This document shows positions 44,355 to 53,709 of a stretch of DNA of 64,000 bases, in pieces (the first letter of the stretch is position 1; every line of letters starts with the position of its first letter). The stretch comes from Paraburkholderia sp. BL21I4N1 (GTDB lineage Bacteria; Pseudomonadota; Gammaproteobacteria; Burkholderiales; Burkholderiaceae). The notes beneath the pieces are model-generated. The model worked only from the letters and a program-made list of their open reading frames with translations, was not told the DNA's origin and searched no databases. Both the position numbers and the translations under genes were made by a program. The stretch is from assembly GCF_002973525.1 (NCBI RefSeq), contig NZ_PVEN01000001.1, positions 1,116,001 through 1,180,000 on the forward strand, read 5' to 3'.

Positions 44355-44990
44355 ATGAAACTGCATGGCTATTTCCGCTCGTCCGCGTCGTTTCGCGTGC
44401 GCATTGCCTTGAACCTGAAGCAGCGCCCGGTGGAAGCCGTTTCGTACGACATCGCACAGCGTGCGCACCGCCAACCCGCGTATCTAGCGCTCAATCCGCA
44501 AGGGCTGTTGCCGACGCTGGAGATCGACGGCGCGTTATTGACGCAATCGCTCGCGATTGTCGAATACCTCGACACGATCTATCCCGAGCCACCGCTATTC
44601 CCGGCCGAACCGCTCGCTCGCGCACGCGTGACGAGTCTCGCCTCAAGCATCGCTGCCGATATTCATCCGCTTGGCGCTGCGCGCGTCGCACGCTACCTGG
44701 GCGAGCAGCTGGGGCTGGATTCCGACGCGGTACTCGCATGGCAACGGCATTGGGCCGCCGAGGGCCTGCGCGCGTTCGAGCAACGGCTGCAGGACGGCTT
44801 CACGGGCCGCTTCAGCCACGGCGATGCGCCCGGTGTGGCCGATCTGTTTCTCGTACCGCAAGTGCTGACCGCGCGCCGCGTCGGTATCGACGTCAACGCT
44901 TATCCGACGATCGCAAGGATCGTCGAAACATGTCTGGAAGTTCCGGCCTTCCAGCATGCCCTTCCCGAGAACCAGCCGGATAGCAAATAG
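44355..44990 (+). CDS. maiA: Maleylacetoacetate isomerase (zeta-class GST)
   Basis: A 211-residue glutathione transferase with the zeta-class N-terminal motif 'YFRSSASFRVRIALNLK' (normally SSC or SSA around the catalytic Ser) and 'LNPQGLLPTLEIDGALLTQSLAIVEYLDTIYP'. It isomerises maleylacetoacetate or maleylpyruvate with glutathione in aromatic ring-fission pathways. No fumarylacetoacetase or ring-cleavage gene is adjacent. It may belong to the following sterol desaturase-like gene, 14 bp away. Confidence 0.88.
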   Translation: MKLHGYFRSSASFRVRIALNLKQRPVEAVSYDIAQRAHRQPAYLALNPQGLLPTLEIDGALLTQSLAIVEYLDTIYPEPPLFPAEPLARARVTSLASSIAADIHPLGAARVARYLGEQLGLDSDAVLAWQRHWAAEGLRAFEQRLQDGFTGRFSHGDAPGVADLFLVPQVLTARRVGIDVNAYPTIARIVETCLEVPAFQHALPENQPDSK

Positions 44991-45004
44991 AATCGGAGAT
45001 CATC

Positions 45005-45847
45005 ATGCATCTGTACAACCTTGCTTTGGCGAATCCGCGCTACGCCGTGATGTTGATTGGCCTGCCGCTGCTGATCGCGATCGAGGCGTTCGCGCCGCTC
45101 ATCGAAGGCGCACGCAGATGGCAGCATACTGCGAAAAATCTGGTGATCGGCGCAATCTACGTGGCGACCACCGCCGTGCTCGGTCTTGGTATCGTGTGGC
45201 TGATTCATGCAACGGAGCATCACCACTGGGGTCTGTTTAACCGCATTGCCGTACCGCTGTGGCTCCAGGTGACGCTCGGCATGCTGCTGCTCGATTTCGC
45301 CGACTACTGGCGACACCGCGCGGATCACACGTTCCGGTTGCTGTGGCGTTTTCACAGGCTGCATCATAGCGATCCGGTGATGGAAGCGTCGACCACGATC
45401 CGCAATCATCCGGGCGCCGCGATCACGATTCTGGCACCGCGAGCCATCCTGATTCCGCTGCTCGGACTCAATCCCCTCACGCTGATCGTCCACGCGCCGC
45501 TCGCGCTGGCGGGACAGCTGTATCACCACAGCAATTTGAAGCTGCCGGCTCGGGTCGAACGGGTGCTGGGGCGCTTCATCGTCACACCGAGCCAGCATTT
45601 CGTGCATCACGCGAAAATCCGCAAGTATTCGGATAGCCAGTTCGGTGTGATCCTGATTCTGTGGGACCGCCTGTTCGGCACGCTGGTCGACGCGCCGGAG
45701 CGATCGGCCACCCCAATGGGCGTGAAGGGCTACGACGACGCGGGCAGCCAGACCATTGCCGGCATGCTGGCGTCGGTGTTCGAGAAGAAGCCTGCGCTGA
45801 GCCCGGCATTCGCGCCCGCGCCGCTTGAGACTAGCGTCCAGAAGTAG
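45005..45847 (+). CDS. Fatty acid hydroxylase/sterol desaturase-family membrane protein
   Basis: The 280-residue integral membrane protein has about four to six helices and the histidine boxes of the di-iron FA_hydroxylase family: 'DYWRHRADH', 'WRFHRLHHSD' and 'SQHFVHHAK'. Such enzymes hydroxylate or desaturate lipids, sterols or carotenoids with O2. It lies 14 bp after maiA and converges with a LysR gene, so it is likely in the maiA transcript. The lipid substrate is unknown. Confidence 0.88.
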   Translation: MHLYNLALANPRYAVMLIGLPLLIAIEAFAPLIEGARRWQHTAKNLVIGAIYVATTAVLGLGIVWLIHATEHHHWGLFNRIAVPLWLQVTLGMLLLDFADYWRHRADHTFRLLWRFHRLHHSDPVMEASTTIRNHPGAAITILAPRAILIPLLGLNPLTLIVHAPLALAGQLYHHSNLKLPARVERVLGRFIVTPSQHFVHHAKIRKYSDSQFGVILILWDRLFGTLVDAPERSATPMGVKGYDDAGSQTIAGMLASVFEKKPALSPAFAPAPLETSVQK

Positions 45848-45877
45848 TGGGCCGCGTTCAGTTTTTCCGACTGCCGC

Positions 45878-46783
45878 TCATGTATGCAGCGACAGGTTAC
45901 CGGGCGCATGCAGCGGCGCATGTGGCGCCACGCAGGCCGGCGTGGAACGGAAGGCGCTGACCAGCGTGCGCAACGAGGCCCGCACCTGGGGATCGGAAGT
46001 CGACGAATACAGCACGACCTCACGCGAGGGCAGCGGCGGCAAGCCGAGGCGCGGCCCGACGTCGACGGTGCCGCGCGGCGCGACCCGCAGCGCGAGCGCG
46101 GCGACCGCGAGGCCGGCTTGAGCGGCCGCGCCAATCGTTGCAATGCCACCGCCGACGAATACCTCCACCCACGGTACGCGGGCTTCGTCGAGCACGCCCA
46201 CGGCCATGGCCCGGACGCGGCACGGGTGGGCCTGGGTCGCGAGCCGCAGCGGCTCGCCTTCGTGATGCGTCCAGTCAGGCGTGGCCATCCAGCCGAACGG
46301 CTCTTCGAGCAACGTTTCGCCGTCGCGGCGGCTGTCGTCGTGACGCAGCACCAAAGCTGCGTCCAGCGCGCCTCGATCGAACTCGGCTTCGATTTCCCGC
46401 GAGCTCGACACGCGCATCTCTACCAGCAGGGCGGGATCGGCGCTGTGTATGTGCCGCAACAGCACGGGCAATTCGCCGCCGACAATGTGATGGCTAATAC
46501 CCACTTTCAGTGTGGTGCGCTCGCGCGTCAGCGCGCCTAGCGCGTCATCGTGTGCGCCGAGCAGGTTGCGCGCGGCCTGCAGGAAGACTTCGCCCTTCGG
46601 CGACAGACGCACCATGCGCGGCGTGCGCTCGATCAGCCGGTGGCCAAGCCGGTCTTCGAGTCGTTTGAGTTTCAGACTGATCGCCGACTGCGTGCTGTCC
46701 AGCGTATCGGCCGCGCGCGTGAAGCTGCGCAGGTCGGCTACCAGCACGAAAGCCTGTACCGCTTCCAAGTCGAGTGTTTTCAT
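45878..46783 (-). CDS. LysR-family transcriptional regulator
   Basis: A 301-residue LysR protein with HTH at about residues 4-63 ('LDLEAVQAFVLVADLRSFTRAADTLDSTQSAISLKLKRLEDRLGHRL') and an effector domain after residue 90. It converges on the sterol desaturase gene and diverges from a small membrane-protein gene at 46943. Its upstream region holds a direct repeat, AATTCGTGC at 46813 and 46843. Target genes are uncertain. Confidence 0.92.
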   Translation of the reverse strand: MKTLDLEAVQAFVLVADLRSFTRAADTLDSTQSAISLKLKRLEDRLGHRLIERTPRMVRLSPKGEVFLQAARNLLGAHDDALGALTRERTTLKVGISHHIVGGELPVLLRHIHSADPALLVEMRVSSSREIEAEFDRGALDAALVLRHDDSRRDGETLLEEPFGWMATPDWTHHEGEPLRLATQAHPCRVRAMAVGVLDEARVPWVEVFVGGGIATIGAAAQAGLAVAALALRVAPRGTVDVGPRLGLPPLPSREVVLYSSTSDPQVRASLRTLVSAFRSTPACVAPHAPLHAPGNLSLHT

Positions 46784-46942
46784 GGCGATCCATATTTTTT
46801 TGACATCACTGAAATTCGTGCGGGCCTGTTTAACAACGCTGCAATTCGTGCCACGCTAACGCGATATGAGGTATTGGGCAAGCCGGTGCTCGAACGGCTG
46901 TGCCATCACGCTTGCGGCATTGCCCAGTCGCCAGGAGCCACT

Positions 46943-47140
46943 ATGTCCGACATCATCCATGCCCACAATGACGATGCTTCGTGTGCACCTTATTCACCGC
47001 ATTCGTCGAACGACGGCGGCGGTGGTGGTCCGCTTGATTCGAAACAGGCGTTGATGGCGCATCTGACAGGTTTGTGTTGCGGGGCATTGGTCATCCTCGG
47101 CACCACAGCGGCCGTGTGCGCGGTGCTGCGTCTGCTTTGA
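46943..47140 (+). CDS. Small membrane protein of unknown function
   Basis: A 65-residue open frame from ATG 46943, preceded by AGGAG at good spacing. It has an acidic, His- and Gly-rich N-terminal part (a run of five glycines) and one C-terminal transmembrane segment ('ALMAHLTGLCCGALVILGTTAAVCAVLRLL' region). A longer frame from 46550 crosses the LysR gene and is a shadow. No family is recognised. Divergent from the LysR gene, it may be its target. Confidence 0.5.
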   Translation: MSDIIHAHNDDASCAPYSPHSSNDGGGGGPLDSKQALMAHLTGLCCGALVILGTTAAVCAVLRLL

Positions 47141-47263
47141 TGCCGCATGGTTTTGTGGGTCGAGTGGGGTTCTGCGGTTGCCGTGTTTCTAGTGTCGCTT
47201 GTGCTTTTATGCGCCGCTTTTCATGACGCCGCGCGAACGCGCCTTTTTCCCGGCAGCGCGTTT

Positions 47264-48451
47264 TCACTTCCGCGCTTGCAGTACCGCGCGCCCCGCATTG
47301 CCGCTCAGCAAACTGTTCGACGGTGCATGAATCTGACTGCACAACACGTTCCGGTGATGCCGTTCAAGCGGATTGCCGCGCGCGAGTCCGTGATTGCCGG
47401 TCAATTCGAGTGCGAGATCGACCGCCTTGATCGCGTTATCGACCACCACCTGTTTGACGGTGCTCGCGAGCGTATCCGGCGCGGTGCCGTCATCGAATGC
47501 CGCGCTCGAACTCTTGAGCAGCCAGTCGTTCGTTTGCAGCAGTACCTCGATTGCGCCGACACTTTGCTGCACGGTCGCCAGGCTCGCGAGCGAGGCACCG
47601 CCGAGCGAGCCGGGCCGCCGTTCATTCAGAAACCGCACCAGCCAGTCGCGCGCGGCGCGCGCAGCACCGTCGTACACGCAGCCGACCAGCGTGAAATACC
47701 ACGCGGTGCTGTGCGGATGCCGCTGCAAGCCAAGCGATGCCGGCTTCAGCGCGACTACGTCGGGCAGCGGCACGGCGACGTCGGTGAAAACCACGTCGTG
47801 ACTGACGGTGGCGCGCATGCCGAGTGGGTCCCATGTTTCGACGATCCGCACGCCGGGCGCGCTGCGGGGAATCAGAAACTGGCCGAGGCGCGGTTCGGCT
47901 TCGTCGGTGCGTGCCAGTACGCTGATCCACGACAGCAGCGGTGAGCCGGTCACGTACAGCTTATGGCCCGAGATGCGCCAGTATTCGCCTTCGCGCCGTG
48001 CCAGCGTGTCCGGCAAGCCGCCGTGCGAAGGCGAACCGAGGCCTGGTTCGACCTGCGCCGCGTTGAATAGCGCAGCCCCCGTGGCCGCTTCGCGGGCCAG
48101 TCGGCGCGCCAGGTGAGCCGGCCACTCGCCGAGGCCTTCACGCTCCGAGCGGACGATCCCGGCGTGCTGGCTGTAGTGCATCGACAGGATCAACGCGACC
48201 GAGGGGTCGCCGTACGCAATCTCGCGCACCACTGCGCTGGCTGCCGCAAGACCGGCACCGTGACCGCCGTCCGCCTGCGCGACAACCAGCCGGAGCAGAT
48301 CGGCCTTTTGCAGCGCGTCGAATTGCGCGGCTGGTGCCGCGCCGGTGCGATCGTGATACGCGGCGAGTAGATCGAAGTCACGACCGAGCGCGGCCGCACG
48401 GTCGATCCAGCCGTCGACGAGCGTTGATACAAGCGGTTGCCTTGCTGTCAT
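47264..48451 (-). CDS. Acyl-CoA dehydrogenase-fold flavoprotein, SfnB/DszC-like
   Basis: The 395-residue protein has the acyl-CoA dehydrogenase fold but lacks the catalytic Glu pattern of true dehydrogenases, resembling SfnB and DszC, flavin-dependent oxidases or monooxygenases for sulfur compounds. Visible blocks are 'FDALQKADLLRLVVAQADGGHGAGLAAASAVVREI', 'RISGHKLYVTGSPLLSWISVLAR', 'WDPLGMRATVSHDVVF' and 'GNHGLARGNPLERHHRNVL'. It overlaps the amidase gene by four bases (ATGA). A parallel protein is encoded at 57295. Confidence 0.85.
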   Translation of the reverse strand: MTARQPLVSTLVDGWIDRAAALGRDFDLLAAYHDRTGAAPAAQFDALQKADLLRLVVAQADGGHGAGLAAASAVVREIAYGDPSVALILSMHYSQHAGIVRSEREGLGEWPAHLARRLAREAATGAALFNAAQVEPGLGSPSHGGLPDTLARREGEYWRISGHKLYVTGSPLLSWISVLARTDEAEPRLGQFLIPRSAPGVRIVETWDPLGMRATVSHDVVFTDVAVPLPDVVALKPASLGLQRHPHSTAWYFTLVGCVYDGAARAARDWLVRFLNERRPGSLGGASLASLATVQQSVGAIEVLLQTNDWLLKSSSAAFDDGTAPDTLASTVKQVVVDNAIKAVDLALELTGNHGLARGNPLERHHRNVLCSQIHAPSNSLLSGNAGRAVLQARK

Positions 48452-49974
48452 GACGCATTCGCTCCCCTGTAACCCGGCGGCGCGATAAAACCGCCGTACG
48501 CAGTCTCGAATGCGAGCGCGAACGCGATCGTCGTGCGGTCCTCAAGGTACGCGCCAACGGCTTGTGCACTGACCGGCAAGCCATCGTCGTCGAGTCCGAG
48601 CGGAAAGCTCGTTGCGGGAAGTCCGGGCAAGACCGGCAGGCCGGCCCAGTAGAACAGCTCGAAAAACGGCAATTGACGCAACCCGTCCTGAAAGGCAACC
48701 GGATAGGCGCGTTCGTCTTTCGACAGGCTGTGGTTGTGTTCGAAGGCTGGCGTCGGCGCGACCGGCGTCACGACGACGTCGAAGGAGCCGAAAAGTTTCT
48801 CCCATGCATGCCGCAGCGCGAAGCGCTGTTCGTCTGCCTTGATCCACTCGCGATGGGACAGGGTCGGCGCACGCAGACGGGCGGCGTCGGCGCTTCGATC
48901 GTCCGGATGCAACGCCGCCCATTGTTGCTGCGCTCGTGCGCTCAACCGCGGCGGTTCGGCGAGCGACGCGCCGGAGAGCGTGCGGAACAGCGGATGCGAG
49001 CTTACGAGGTCCGGCAGCAGTCCGGCCGGCAGATCGCCGATACGGCTCACCTGCGTGCCTTGCGAGCGCAGCCGTTCAACCACGCGTTCGACGGCCCATC
49101 GCTCGGACAAGCTCGCTTCGGTGCCGGGCCACGCTTCGAGCACGAGCACGCGAAAATCCTGCAAGCGCGTCTGCCGAGGGGGCGGCAGGGTCAGCCGCCA
49201 TGCCTTCCTGGCGAGCGGCTCGCGATTGACGAGTAGATCCAGCGCCAGTTCGAGATCGCCGGCACTGCGCGCAAGTGGTCCAGCCACGCTCAAATCGCGA
49301 TCGACGATACGTCCGCCCGGCGCACCGGTGCCGCGCATCGACACGATCCCATAGCTCGGTTTGTGGCCGAACACGCCGGTGAAATGCGCGGGAATGCGGA
49401 TCGACCCGCCGATATCCGAACCCAGCTCCAGCGCGACATACCCGGCCGCCAGCGCCGCCGCTGAACCGCCAGACGAACCGCCTGGCGAGCGTTTCAGATC
49501 CCACGGATTGCGGGTCACGCCATAGATGTCGTTATAGGTCTCCAGGTCGGCATTGGCGAGCGGAACATTGGATTTGCCCACGATCACCGCGCCCGCCTCA
49601 CGCAGTGCCGCGACCGCCAGAGAGTCTTGCTCGGCACGATTGGCCGCGTACCGGGGATCGCCGCCGCTCGTGACGAGGTGGGCCACGTCAAATGATTCCT
49701 TGACGGTGACCGGCACGCCAAGCAGCGCCTTGCGTTCGCCGCGCGCGAGTGCGCTGTCGGCTTCGCGAGCGGCGCGGCGCGCACCCTCGTCGTCGCGCAC
49801 GGCGATTGCGTTCACGGCACCGTCAAAACGGTCGATGCGCGCGAGTGTCTGTTCGAGCAGATCGAGCGCGGACACGCGGCCGTCGACGAGCGCCTGGGCT
49901 TGCTCGCGGGCGCTTGCAAAGCTCAGCGTAGCAAGCAGGTCTTGTGCGGAGTCTGTGGTAGCGGTGGCAGTCAT
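48448..49974 (-). CDS. Amidase signature-family enzyme
   Basis: The 508-residue amidase shows the catalytic triad Lys92 ('VTVKESFD'), cis-Ser167 ('GGSSGGSAAALAAG') and Ser191 ('SDIGGSIRIPAHFTG'). Such enzymes hydrolyse amides to acid and ammonia. The start at 49974 (MTATATT) is chosen as the natural N-terminus; the open frame runs upstream into the binding-protein gene as a shadow. It lies in the minus-strand operon between a binding protein and the SfnB-like flavoprotein, so it may deamidate the imported or oxidised compound. Confidence 0.9.
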   Translation of the reverse strand: MTATATTDSAQDLLATLSFASAREQAQALVDGRVSALDLLEQTLARIDRFDGAVNAIAVRDDEGARRAAREADSALARGERKALLGVPVTVKESFDVAHLVTSGGDPRYAANRAEQDSLAVAALREAGAVIVGKSNVPLANADLETYNDIYGVTRNPWDLKRSPGGSSGGSAAALAAGYVALELGSDIGGSIRIPAHFTGVFGHKPSYGIVSMRGTGAPGGRIVDRDLSVAGPLARSAGDLELALDLLVNREPLARKAWRLTLPPPRQTRLQDFRVLVLEAWPGTEASLSERWAVERVVERLRSQGTQVSRIGDLPAGLLPDLVSSHPLFRTLSGASLAEPPRLSARAQQQWAALHPDDRSADAARLRAPTLSHREWIKADEQRFALRHAWEKLFGSFDVVVTPVAPTPAFEHNHSLSKDERAYPVAFQDGLRQLPFFELFYWAGLPVLPGLPATSFPLGLDDDGLPVSAQAVGAYLEDRTTIAFALAFETAYGGFIAPPGYRGANAS

Positions 49975-50009
49975 GATGGCGTCCGGGATGAATTGGGTTC
50001 GCGCGAGGA

Positions 50010-51656
50010 TCAGGTCTTTGCCTTGATGTCGAGCCAGGTGTCGGAGAAGTCGCCGGCCATCAGATCGACGCTGTTGTTCAGATTGCGCACACGCGTGTTG
50101 TAGACCTGAATCGACGGGATGCTGACGAGCGGATATACCGGCAGGTCGCGTCCGACAATCCGCTGCACCTGTTTGAACAGTACGGCGCGGTGGTTCTCGT
50201 CGGTTTCGACCGCGGCCTGGACGAACAGATGATCGACGTCCGGATTCTGGTAGTGCGACGCGTTGATCCACACAAGCGGATGTTTGACGCCGTCGCCCCA
50301 GTAGAAACGCTGCACGCCAACGCTCGGGTCGTATAGACGGCCGAGTCCGTTCAGATTGATGTCGAACTCTCGCGTGGTGTACACGCGTTTCAGGAAGGTC
50401 GGCAGATCGCCGTCGAGAATCGTCACCTTGATGCCGACTTTTGCGAGCGCGGAGCGCGTGTAAGCGGCTGTATTTTTCAGGTCGCCGCCGGTCAGATACG
50501 TGAGGCGCAACGCGAAGCGCGTGCCGTCGGCTTGACGTCGATAGCCGGCGCGATCGAGCGCCGTGTTCGCCGCGGCCACGTCGAACGGATAGCGAAAGGT
50601 GCTGTCTTCGTAGTAAGAGGACAGCACGCGCGGCACGGGCGAATCGATCAGACTCGCGTGACGGTAATAGATGTTGTCACGGATGAAGTTGCGATCGATG
50701 GCCTGCGCGATCGCGTGGCGTACCTCGGGTTTCGCGAGCGCTGCATGCTCATTGTTGAATTCGAGGAACGCGCCGTTGTTCAGATACGCGTCGTAGCTGT
50801 CGTCCACCTTCAGCTGCGGATTGCGCGCGAGGCGGGCGAGGTCGGCGAGGCCGACGTTGTTTGCCGCGTCCGCTTCGCCGGTTTCGAGCGCTGCTGAGAT
50901 CGCCGCGGGGTCGCTCGCGACCTTGAAGATGACGCGCTCCAGATGCGGCGTCCCTGTGCGCCAGTAGTCTGGATTACGGCGCAGGCTCACATAGCTGCCG
51001 CGTACCCATTTATCGAAGATGAACGGACCTGTGCCAATCGGTGCGGTCGCGTTAGGGTTAGTCAGCGGATCGCTGTCGCCGTAACGGTGTTGCGGCACGA
51101 TCGGCAACTCGGCGGACGAGAACGCCTTGATCAGGTAGGGCGCGGGCTTCGCCAACACGATTACCGCGGTCAGCGAATCGGGCGTATCGATCCGTTCGAC
51201 GTTGGCGAGACTGATGCGTCCTCGTGGACCCAGCTTTTGTTGCGTGAGCAGCGAATAGCGCACGTCCGCCGATGTGAGCGGCTGACCGTCATGCCATTTC
51301 ACGTTCGGCCTCAGCCTGAAGGTATAGCGCAGGCCGTCGGCGCTGATATCCCATGACGTGGCAAGTAACGGCTGGGGCTTGAACTGGCTGTCGTAACGCA
51401 GCAGGCCTTCGGTGATTTTCGCGCTGATGTTGCGGTTGCGCGTGTTGGTGTCGAGAAACGATACGAGTTGGGTAGCGTCTTCGGGCACGGCATAGGTCAG
51501 CGTGCCGCCGTCGACGGGCTGGTTCGACGGGGACGCCGCGGGCGTTGCGGGTGTTAGTGGTGTTGCCGCAGCGGTGAGACGCGGCAGTGCGACGGCTGCA
51601 CCAGCCGAAAGCAGTGTTACCGAGGTATGCAGAAATTTTCTTCTATTGATGGTCAT
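50010..51656 (-). CDS. Oligopeptide-type ABC transporter, periplasmic binding protein
   Basis: The 548-residue protein is of the SBP_bac_5 family with a Tat-like signal (INRRKFL at the start, then AAA cleavage region). Blocks are 'LRYDSQFKPQPLLATSWDISADGLRYTFRLRPNVKWHDG', 'IGTGPFIFDKWVRGSYVSLRRNPDYWR' and 'AVETDENHRAVLFKQVQRIVGRDLPVYPL'. Members bind peptides, nickel chelates or other small organics. It is clearly a paralogue of the product at 51998. The permease gene between them is decayed, so it would rely on the permeases encoded at 59188-61180. Confidence 0.9.
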   Translation of the reverse strand: MTINRRKFLHTSVTLLSAGAAVALPRLTAAATPLTPATPAASPSNQPVDGGTLTYAVPEDATQLVSFLDTNTRNRNISAKITEGLLRYDSQFKPQPLLATSWDISADGLRYTFRLRPNVKWHDGQPLTSADVRYSLLTQQKLGPRGRISLANVERIDTPDSLTAVIVLAKPAPYLIKAFSSAELPIVPQHRYGDSDPLTNPNATAPIGTGPFIFDKWVRGSYVSLRRNPDYWRTGTPHLERVIFKVASDPAAISAALETGEADAANNVGLADLARLARNPQLKVDDSYDAYLNNGAFLEFNNEHAALAKPEVRHAIAQAIDRNFIRDNIYYRHASLIDSPVPRVLSSYYEDSTFRYPFDVAAANTALDRAGYRRQADGTRFALRLTYLTGGDLKNTAAYTRSALAKVGIKVTILDGDLPTFLKRVYTTREFDINLNGLGRLYDPSVGVQRFYWGDGVKHPLVWINASHYQNPDVDHLFVQAAVETDENHRAVLFKQVQRIVGRDLPVYPLVSIPSIQVYNTRVRNLNNSVDLMAGDFSDTWLDIKAKT

Positions 51657-51746
51657 GATTTTTTATAAGTGGACCTGTTGAGCTTGACAGCGATGGCTTC
51701 TGTGACAGCTTGTGATTGCCTGCCATGCATCGCGGCTGAAGACCTT

Positions 51747-52013
51747 TCAACGCGACGCGCGGAGCAGATAGACCGCCATATTGGCGACGATCACCGTGAC
51801 CGACGCGAACAGCGGCGTGCCGGGCAGGACGGCGTCGCCAGGCACCAACTTCATCAGGACGAAATTCGGCACGACCACGCCGGCCATGGTCGGCAATGCG
51901 TGGACCAGCATGCGGCGGAACTGCCGGACAAGGCGCGGCGGCAGGCTGCGCGTGCCGGGTTGCACTAACCGAAAGCACGCTGGCGACGGGGGCATGCTCA
52001 TCGCTGAATCCAT
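51747..52013 (-). pseudogene. Remnant of an oligopeptide ABC permease with internal deletion
   Basis: The 88-residue frame begins like the intact DppB-type permease at 59188: 'ALPTMAGVVVPNFVLMKLVPGDA' aligns with 'ALPTVIGIVILNFFLLKLMPGDA'. It then jumps to 'TVIVANMAVYLLRA', which aligns with the C-terminal 'LVIVANVLVDLLQA' of the same protein. About 240 residues of the middle, including the permease core, are missing. The frame overlaps the upstream binding-protein gene by 16 bases. It cannot form a channel and is a dead gene. Confidence 0.75.
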
Positions 52014-53650
52014 GCATCGGCAAAGCTCGATGCGGTTCCGTCAGCCGACAACGTGTGATCGTGCAGCGTGCGGTTGTATACCGTGACGTACTGCGGCGAT
52101 GCCAGCGTGAGATCGGGCAGATCGCGCTTGACGATGCGCTGGATCTCGAGAAAGTCCTGCTTGCGGTGAGCTTCGTTGGTGGCGTCGGCGGCCTGCTGAA
52201 ACAGGCGGTCGATTTCCGGATTGCTGTAGTGGGAGCCGTTCGTGAACGGTACGCCGCGACGGAAATTCGTGCTTGTATAAAGGCGCGCGACACCCACCGA
52301 CGGATCGAACAGGTTGCTCATTCCGTGCACGCTCATATCGAAGTCGCGATCCGTGTACACGCGCTTCAGATAGGCCGGCAAGTCCTGATTGCGTACGGTC
52401 AGCGCAATGCCTACGCGTTTCAGCGACGTGCGCAGATACGCGCCGATGCGGTTGTACGCGTCGTTGCCGGGAAACGGATCGATCGCCAGCGCAAAGCGCA
52501 TGCCGTCGGCGCCGCGCGGGAAGCCGGCGGCATCAAGGAGCGCATTCGCGTGTTTCAGGTCGTATGGATACGGACTCGGCGACGGATCCGCATAGGGACC
52601 GGGAATGATCGGGCCACTGGTCGGATTGGCGTAGCCGTAATAGATCACGTTGCGGATCACGTCGCGATCCACCGCGGACGCAATCGCCTGACGTACCGCC
52701 AGATGCTTCAAGTACTGATTGTCGAGATTGAACTCGACCCGCACCACGCCGGTTTCGAACGCGTAACCCCGGGTCTCGATACCGAGCCTCGCCTCGGCTT
52801 TGAGGCGGGCAAGATCGGACAACGGCACCGGTGTCTCACCACCTATATCCACCGATCCGTCTTCCAGTGCGATCGAGCGCGCGGCGGCGTCGCTTATGAC
52901 TTTGACGACGATCCGGTCGAGGTGGGGTTTGGTCGTGTCCCAGTATTCTTCGTTTCGCACATATTCGATGTAACTGCCTCGCACCCATCTGACAAAGCGG
53001 AACGGGCCCGTTCCGATCGGCGCGTTGCTTGCCGGATTCGCCAGGACGTCAGTACCGTCGTATATATGCTTCGGCACGATCGGTGTTTCAGAGGCGGAAA
53101 AGGCCTTGATCAGATACGAGGTGGGTCGCGCGAGATGCAGCACGACCGTGTACACATCGGGCGTTGCGATGTCGGACACATTGGCGAAGGTCGAACGCGC
53201 GCGCGGATGGACCTTGCGTAAGGTCTCGATCGAATAGGCCACGTCCGCGGACGTGAAAGGCTCTCCATCGTGCCATTTGACGCCATGACGCAGATGGAAC
53301 GTATAGGTGCGGCCATCGGGACTAATGTCCCACGACGTGGCAAGCAAGGGACGCGGTTGCAGATCGAGGTTGTAATCGAGTAGCCCTTCGGTGACTTTCG
53401 GGCTGACCTGCATCACGTTGGTCGCGGTGGTCGCGAGATTGACCAGCGTGGTGGGCTCCGGCGTTACCACGACATTTAACGTACCGCCGCGCGTTTGCGC
53501 TTCGACCGTATGCGCGGCGAGCGTGATCGTGACCGGCAGCGATGCCGTCAGCAGCGTGGCGAGCGCGGTGTTGGTGAGCCGGCATAGTGAATTCAGAAGC
53601 GAAGTTCGTAGGGCGTTCTGAAGCGGGCGCGGCATGGCGTAGAGTGGCAT
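51998..53650 (-). CDS. Oligopeptide-type ABC transporter, periplasmic binding protein
   Basis: A 550-residue SBP_bac_5 protein with a signal peptide (positively charged start, hydrophobic core, ending about AHTVEAQ). Blocks are 'LLATSWDISPDGRTYTFHLRHGVKWHDG', 'IGTGPFRFVRWVRGSYIEYVRNEEYWD' and 'FLEIQRIVKRDLPDLTLASPQYVTVY'. ATG 53650 (MPLYAMPRPL) is the likeliest start; the frame could begin at 53713 or 53635. It is next after the LLM gene and upstream of the decayed permease. It binds an unknown ligand for the importer. Confidence 0.88.
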   Translation of the reverse strand: MPLYAMPRPLQNALRTSLLNSLCRLTNTALATLLTASLPVTITLAAHTVEAQTRGGTLNVVVTPEPTTLVNLATTATNVMQVSPKVTEGLLDYNLDLQPRPLLATSWDISPDGRTYTFHLRHGVKWHDGEPFTSADVAYSIETLRKVHPRARSTFANVSDIATPDVYTVVLHLARPTSYLIKAFSASETPIVPKHIYDGTDVLANPASNAPIGTGPFRFVRWVRGSYIEYVRNEEYWDTTKPHLDRIVVKVISDAAARSIALEDGSVDIGGETPVPLSDLARLKAEARLGIETRGYAFETGVVRVEFNLDNQYLKHLAVRQAIASAVDRDVIRNVIYYGYANPTSGPIIPGPYADPSPSPYPYDLKHANALLDAAGFPRGADGMRFALAIDPFPGNDAYNRIGAYLRTSLKRVGIALTVRNQDLPAYLKRVYTDRDFDMSVHGMSNLFDPSVGVARLYTSTNFRRGVPFTNGSHYSNPEIDRLFQQAADATNEAHRKQDFLEIQRIVKRDLPDLTLASPQYVTVYNRTLHDHTLSADGTASSFADAWIQR

Positions 53651-53709
53651 CGCGTATCGAAGAGGAGCTTGAGATAGGTGCGGGCGTGGCAACCGTGGGT
53701 GCCCGGCGC

